Source: Karstenula rhodostoma CBS 690.94
Taxonomy: Eukaryota; Ascomycota; Dothideomycetes; Pleosporales; Didymosphaeriaceae
Assembly: GCA_010093485.1 (NCBI GenBank)
Contig: MU001498.1
Coordinates: 425,697 to 489,696 of the forward strand
Length of the DNA: 64,000 bases
Reading direction: 5' to 3'
Shown here one piece after another: positions 62,366 through 64,000 of the stretch (position 1 is its first letter; every line of letters begins with the position of its first letter). The notes beneath the pieces are model-generated. The model was given only the letters and a program-made list of their open reading frames with translations, did not search any database and had not been told where the DNA came from. The position numbers and the translations under genes were made by a program.

Positions 62366-64000
62366 CATGTAGATGGATCACCTCTCAGCAGGTCACTTTG
62401 TGCCTTCAACGCAGGCTTAAATCCCCGCGCCATTTTCATTCTCTCGATCCGTACATTCACCATCTTCAGCCCTTTCCCATTCCAAAACTTTGCATCCTCA
62501 GGCACATGCATAAGCTCGCCCGGGTACCACAGTCGTACGTGTCGACGCTGTAGTCACCCTCGCCCTTTCACGGCGCACCCATTATTTCCGGAGCCATCAA
62601 GTACCTCCATAGTGCGATATCGTTGTACTCTTGTTCCTCGGCGTAAATGACGCGCTCGTGAATGTACTCGTCGTTGCTAATGAGAAAGATGACAACGTCT
62701 AGTTTATGCTTGATTAGTATGCTTAGCTTCTATACAGAGACCTTGGAGCTGCCGTCGTGGCATTTACGCAGATGATGATGTCTGCGGTTTGAAACAAGAA
62801 GATAGGCGCAGGTCGAAGGTGTCTTAGTCAATAGGTGCTGATAATCCGGGGCGAGCTAGAGTTTTCCGTACGTCTTCAACCTCGGGCAAAGAAGCCGCTT
62901 TTGCGGGTTTCGATAAACGAGAAGTGTCAATGTTGTCTAGTAGTCTCCTGCGGAAGCTCTTCACCTGCAGACTGTGCGATTCTTTCCCAATCGCGGTCAT
63001 CTTACGGCAAAAAGAAATAGTGATGTCCTTGTCAGGAGCGCTCGTCCAGCCTTCTGTATCGACATTATGCAGAAATTAACCGAAGAGTAAAGCCAGGTCT
63101 GCTGTGCCAGTGTAAGGCGTAAATCGAGCGTGCCAAAGCCTCTAGTATTTACTTCATGGTAATTGGGTAACGAGCCATCAACGATGCCAGCTCCAAAGCT
63201 GTAGCTGAGTATCGGAAACCCTGTGAATCTTGCAAAGTCGTTGACTTCATCAATGATCTGATCTGGTGCTGATAAGTCGTCGACTAGGATATCCGGTTGT
63301 TTTGACGCATATACGCGACTCAGAACTGTGTCAACGATTTGTGCCTCATATTTCTAATCAAATGCGGAAGGAGCCAGTTCCAACGATCATGTCGTTTGGC
63401 ATCTCCAAATACGATGGTCTGCTTTCTTGGATACACTTGAAGGGTCTCTCATTTATAAGCCCTGGTGCATGATCGGGCTCGAAGAGTGCAGCTTGGGCAA
63501 CGGTGCAGTACTTCCATATCTCGGCGTGTACTCGTAAGTTGCCGTCTCCAAGAATGTGCTGAAGGACTGACCCACTTTTATATGTAACTCGTGCAGGACA
63601 TCCTACGACATGTACTTAAGAATGATATCAGTCAACATGTCCGTTACTCAGTTCCATAGCGCGGACGGAACGTTCAGCACCTGTGATTTTGCGAAATGTA
63701 TTGAGTTCAGCCGCGGAGCTTGATGCCCAATTCCAAGACATGGTACTCTGACAGTTCCGTGAATTATCTGGCCGAAGCGACCCAAATCAAGTCGCTCAGA
63801 CACAGTCAGACGATTACGGAGTGACAGTTGATCGGAGAGATATCTGGAACGACGATGAAAGCCTTATTCACGCGGGCTGACAGGACAGCAGGACTGGACA
63901 CGTAACGCGGCTTACTAGTAGGCCAAACTCTACGTACGATCCCGCTACAGCGTTCAGTGCAATCAGCTCACTGACGCCATATTGGGTGAACAGGGCATTT
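62366..64000 (-). pseudogene. Broken pyruvate-decarboxylase-type (TPP) enzyme, cut by the window edge
   Basis: Scattered minus-strand pieces keep PDC family order. They are TQYGVSELIALNAVAGSYVE (about 63930-63995), then GCPARVTYKSGSVLQHILGD continuing to ESRPSYLEMPNDM (about 63600-63380). DILVDDLSAPDQIIDEVNDF to GAGIVDGSLPNYHEV follows (about 63295-63150), then FLFQTADIIICV (near 62800). DEYIHERVIYAEEQEYNDIA to MGAP (about 62690-62570) and ELMHVPEDAKFWNGKGLKMV to the end (about 62515-62366) complete the set. Breaks are an in-frame TGA at 62568-62570, a one-base shift near 62515, several stops around 63345, and about 250-300 foreign bases between the first two pieces. Intact relatives decarboxylate pyruvate or related 2-oxo acids using thiamine diphosphate. 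The N-terminus lies beyond the window. Confidence 0.8.

Overview
This is nuclear DNA of a filamentous ascomycete, most likely a Dothideomycete (Pleosporales-like). That placement is inferred from short GT-AG introns of mostly 45-80 bases with CTAAC-type branch sites, HET-domain, NACHT/zinc-finger, Zn2Cys6, RTA1 and AtuA-type genes, and C-to-T/G-to-A rich decay of repeats. No operon, CRISPR, phage or bacterial signal is visible. Gene models were rebuilt by hand. Nearly every multi-exon model gives a coding length divisible by three and restores family motifs across the splice sites, which is the main internal check.

Layout. 1-2.6 kb: gene-poor, decayed repeats, including a 175-base tandem duplication and a fragment copied from the neighbouring NLR gene. 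2.6-12 kb: a divergent pair, an eight-exon NLR-like STAND gene (DUF7708-like, NACHT, C2H2, Zn2Cys6) and an SNF2/RING translocase. One intron in each belongs to the same repeat family, which also occurs at 14.9 kb. 12.5-26 kb: a housekeeping block with prephenate dehydratase (PHA2), TIM8, eRF1 (SUP45), a vacuolar amino-acid transporter, a short-chain dehydrogenase, a frameshifted GMC oxidoreductase and the splicing factor CWC2. 26-30 kb: a HET-domain gene and a CHR-family transporter. 30-37 kb: a repeat-rich island with two pairs of dispersed repeats and a 117-base inverted-repeat element, holding only an aminoglycoside-phosphotransferase-like kinase and an FMN reductase. 37-52 kb: an AtuA/DUF4387 fusion convergent with a Zn2Cys6 regulator, a TPR-SET methyltransferase, an RTA1 membrane protein, a GNAT, a fungal-regulator-like protein, a ThuA-like protein and a repetitive secreted protein. 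54-61.6 kb: COQ8 with a very long N-terminus, an N-terminal amidase (NTA1), a tiny three-exon gene for ribosomal protein eL39, and an RPB12-like polymerase subunit. 62.4 kb to the right edge: a broken pyruvate-decarboxylase-type gene.

Functional grouping. Translation and transcription (eRF1, eL39, RPB12, CWC2), mitochondrial import and ubiquinone synthesis (TIM8, COQ8) and phenylalanine synthesis (PHA2) form the conserved core. The NLR and HET genes are candidates for non-self recognition. The most notable signals are the spliced intron-borne repeat shared by unrelated genes (introner-like), the NLR carrying two different zinc-finger classes, and the Kex2-site-bearing repetitive secreted protein.
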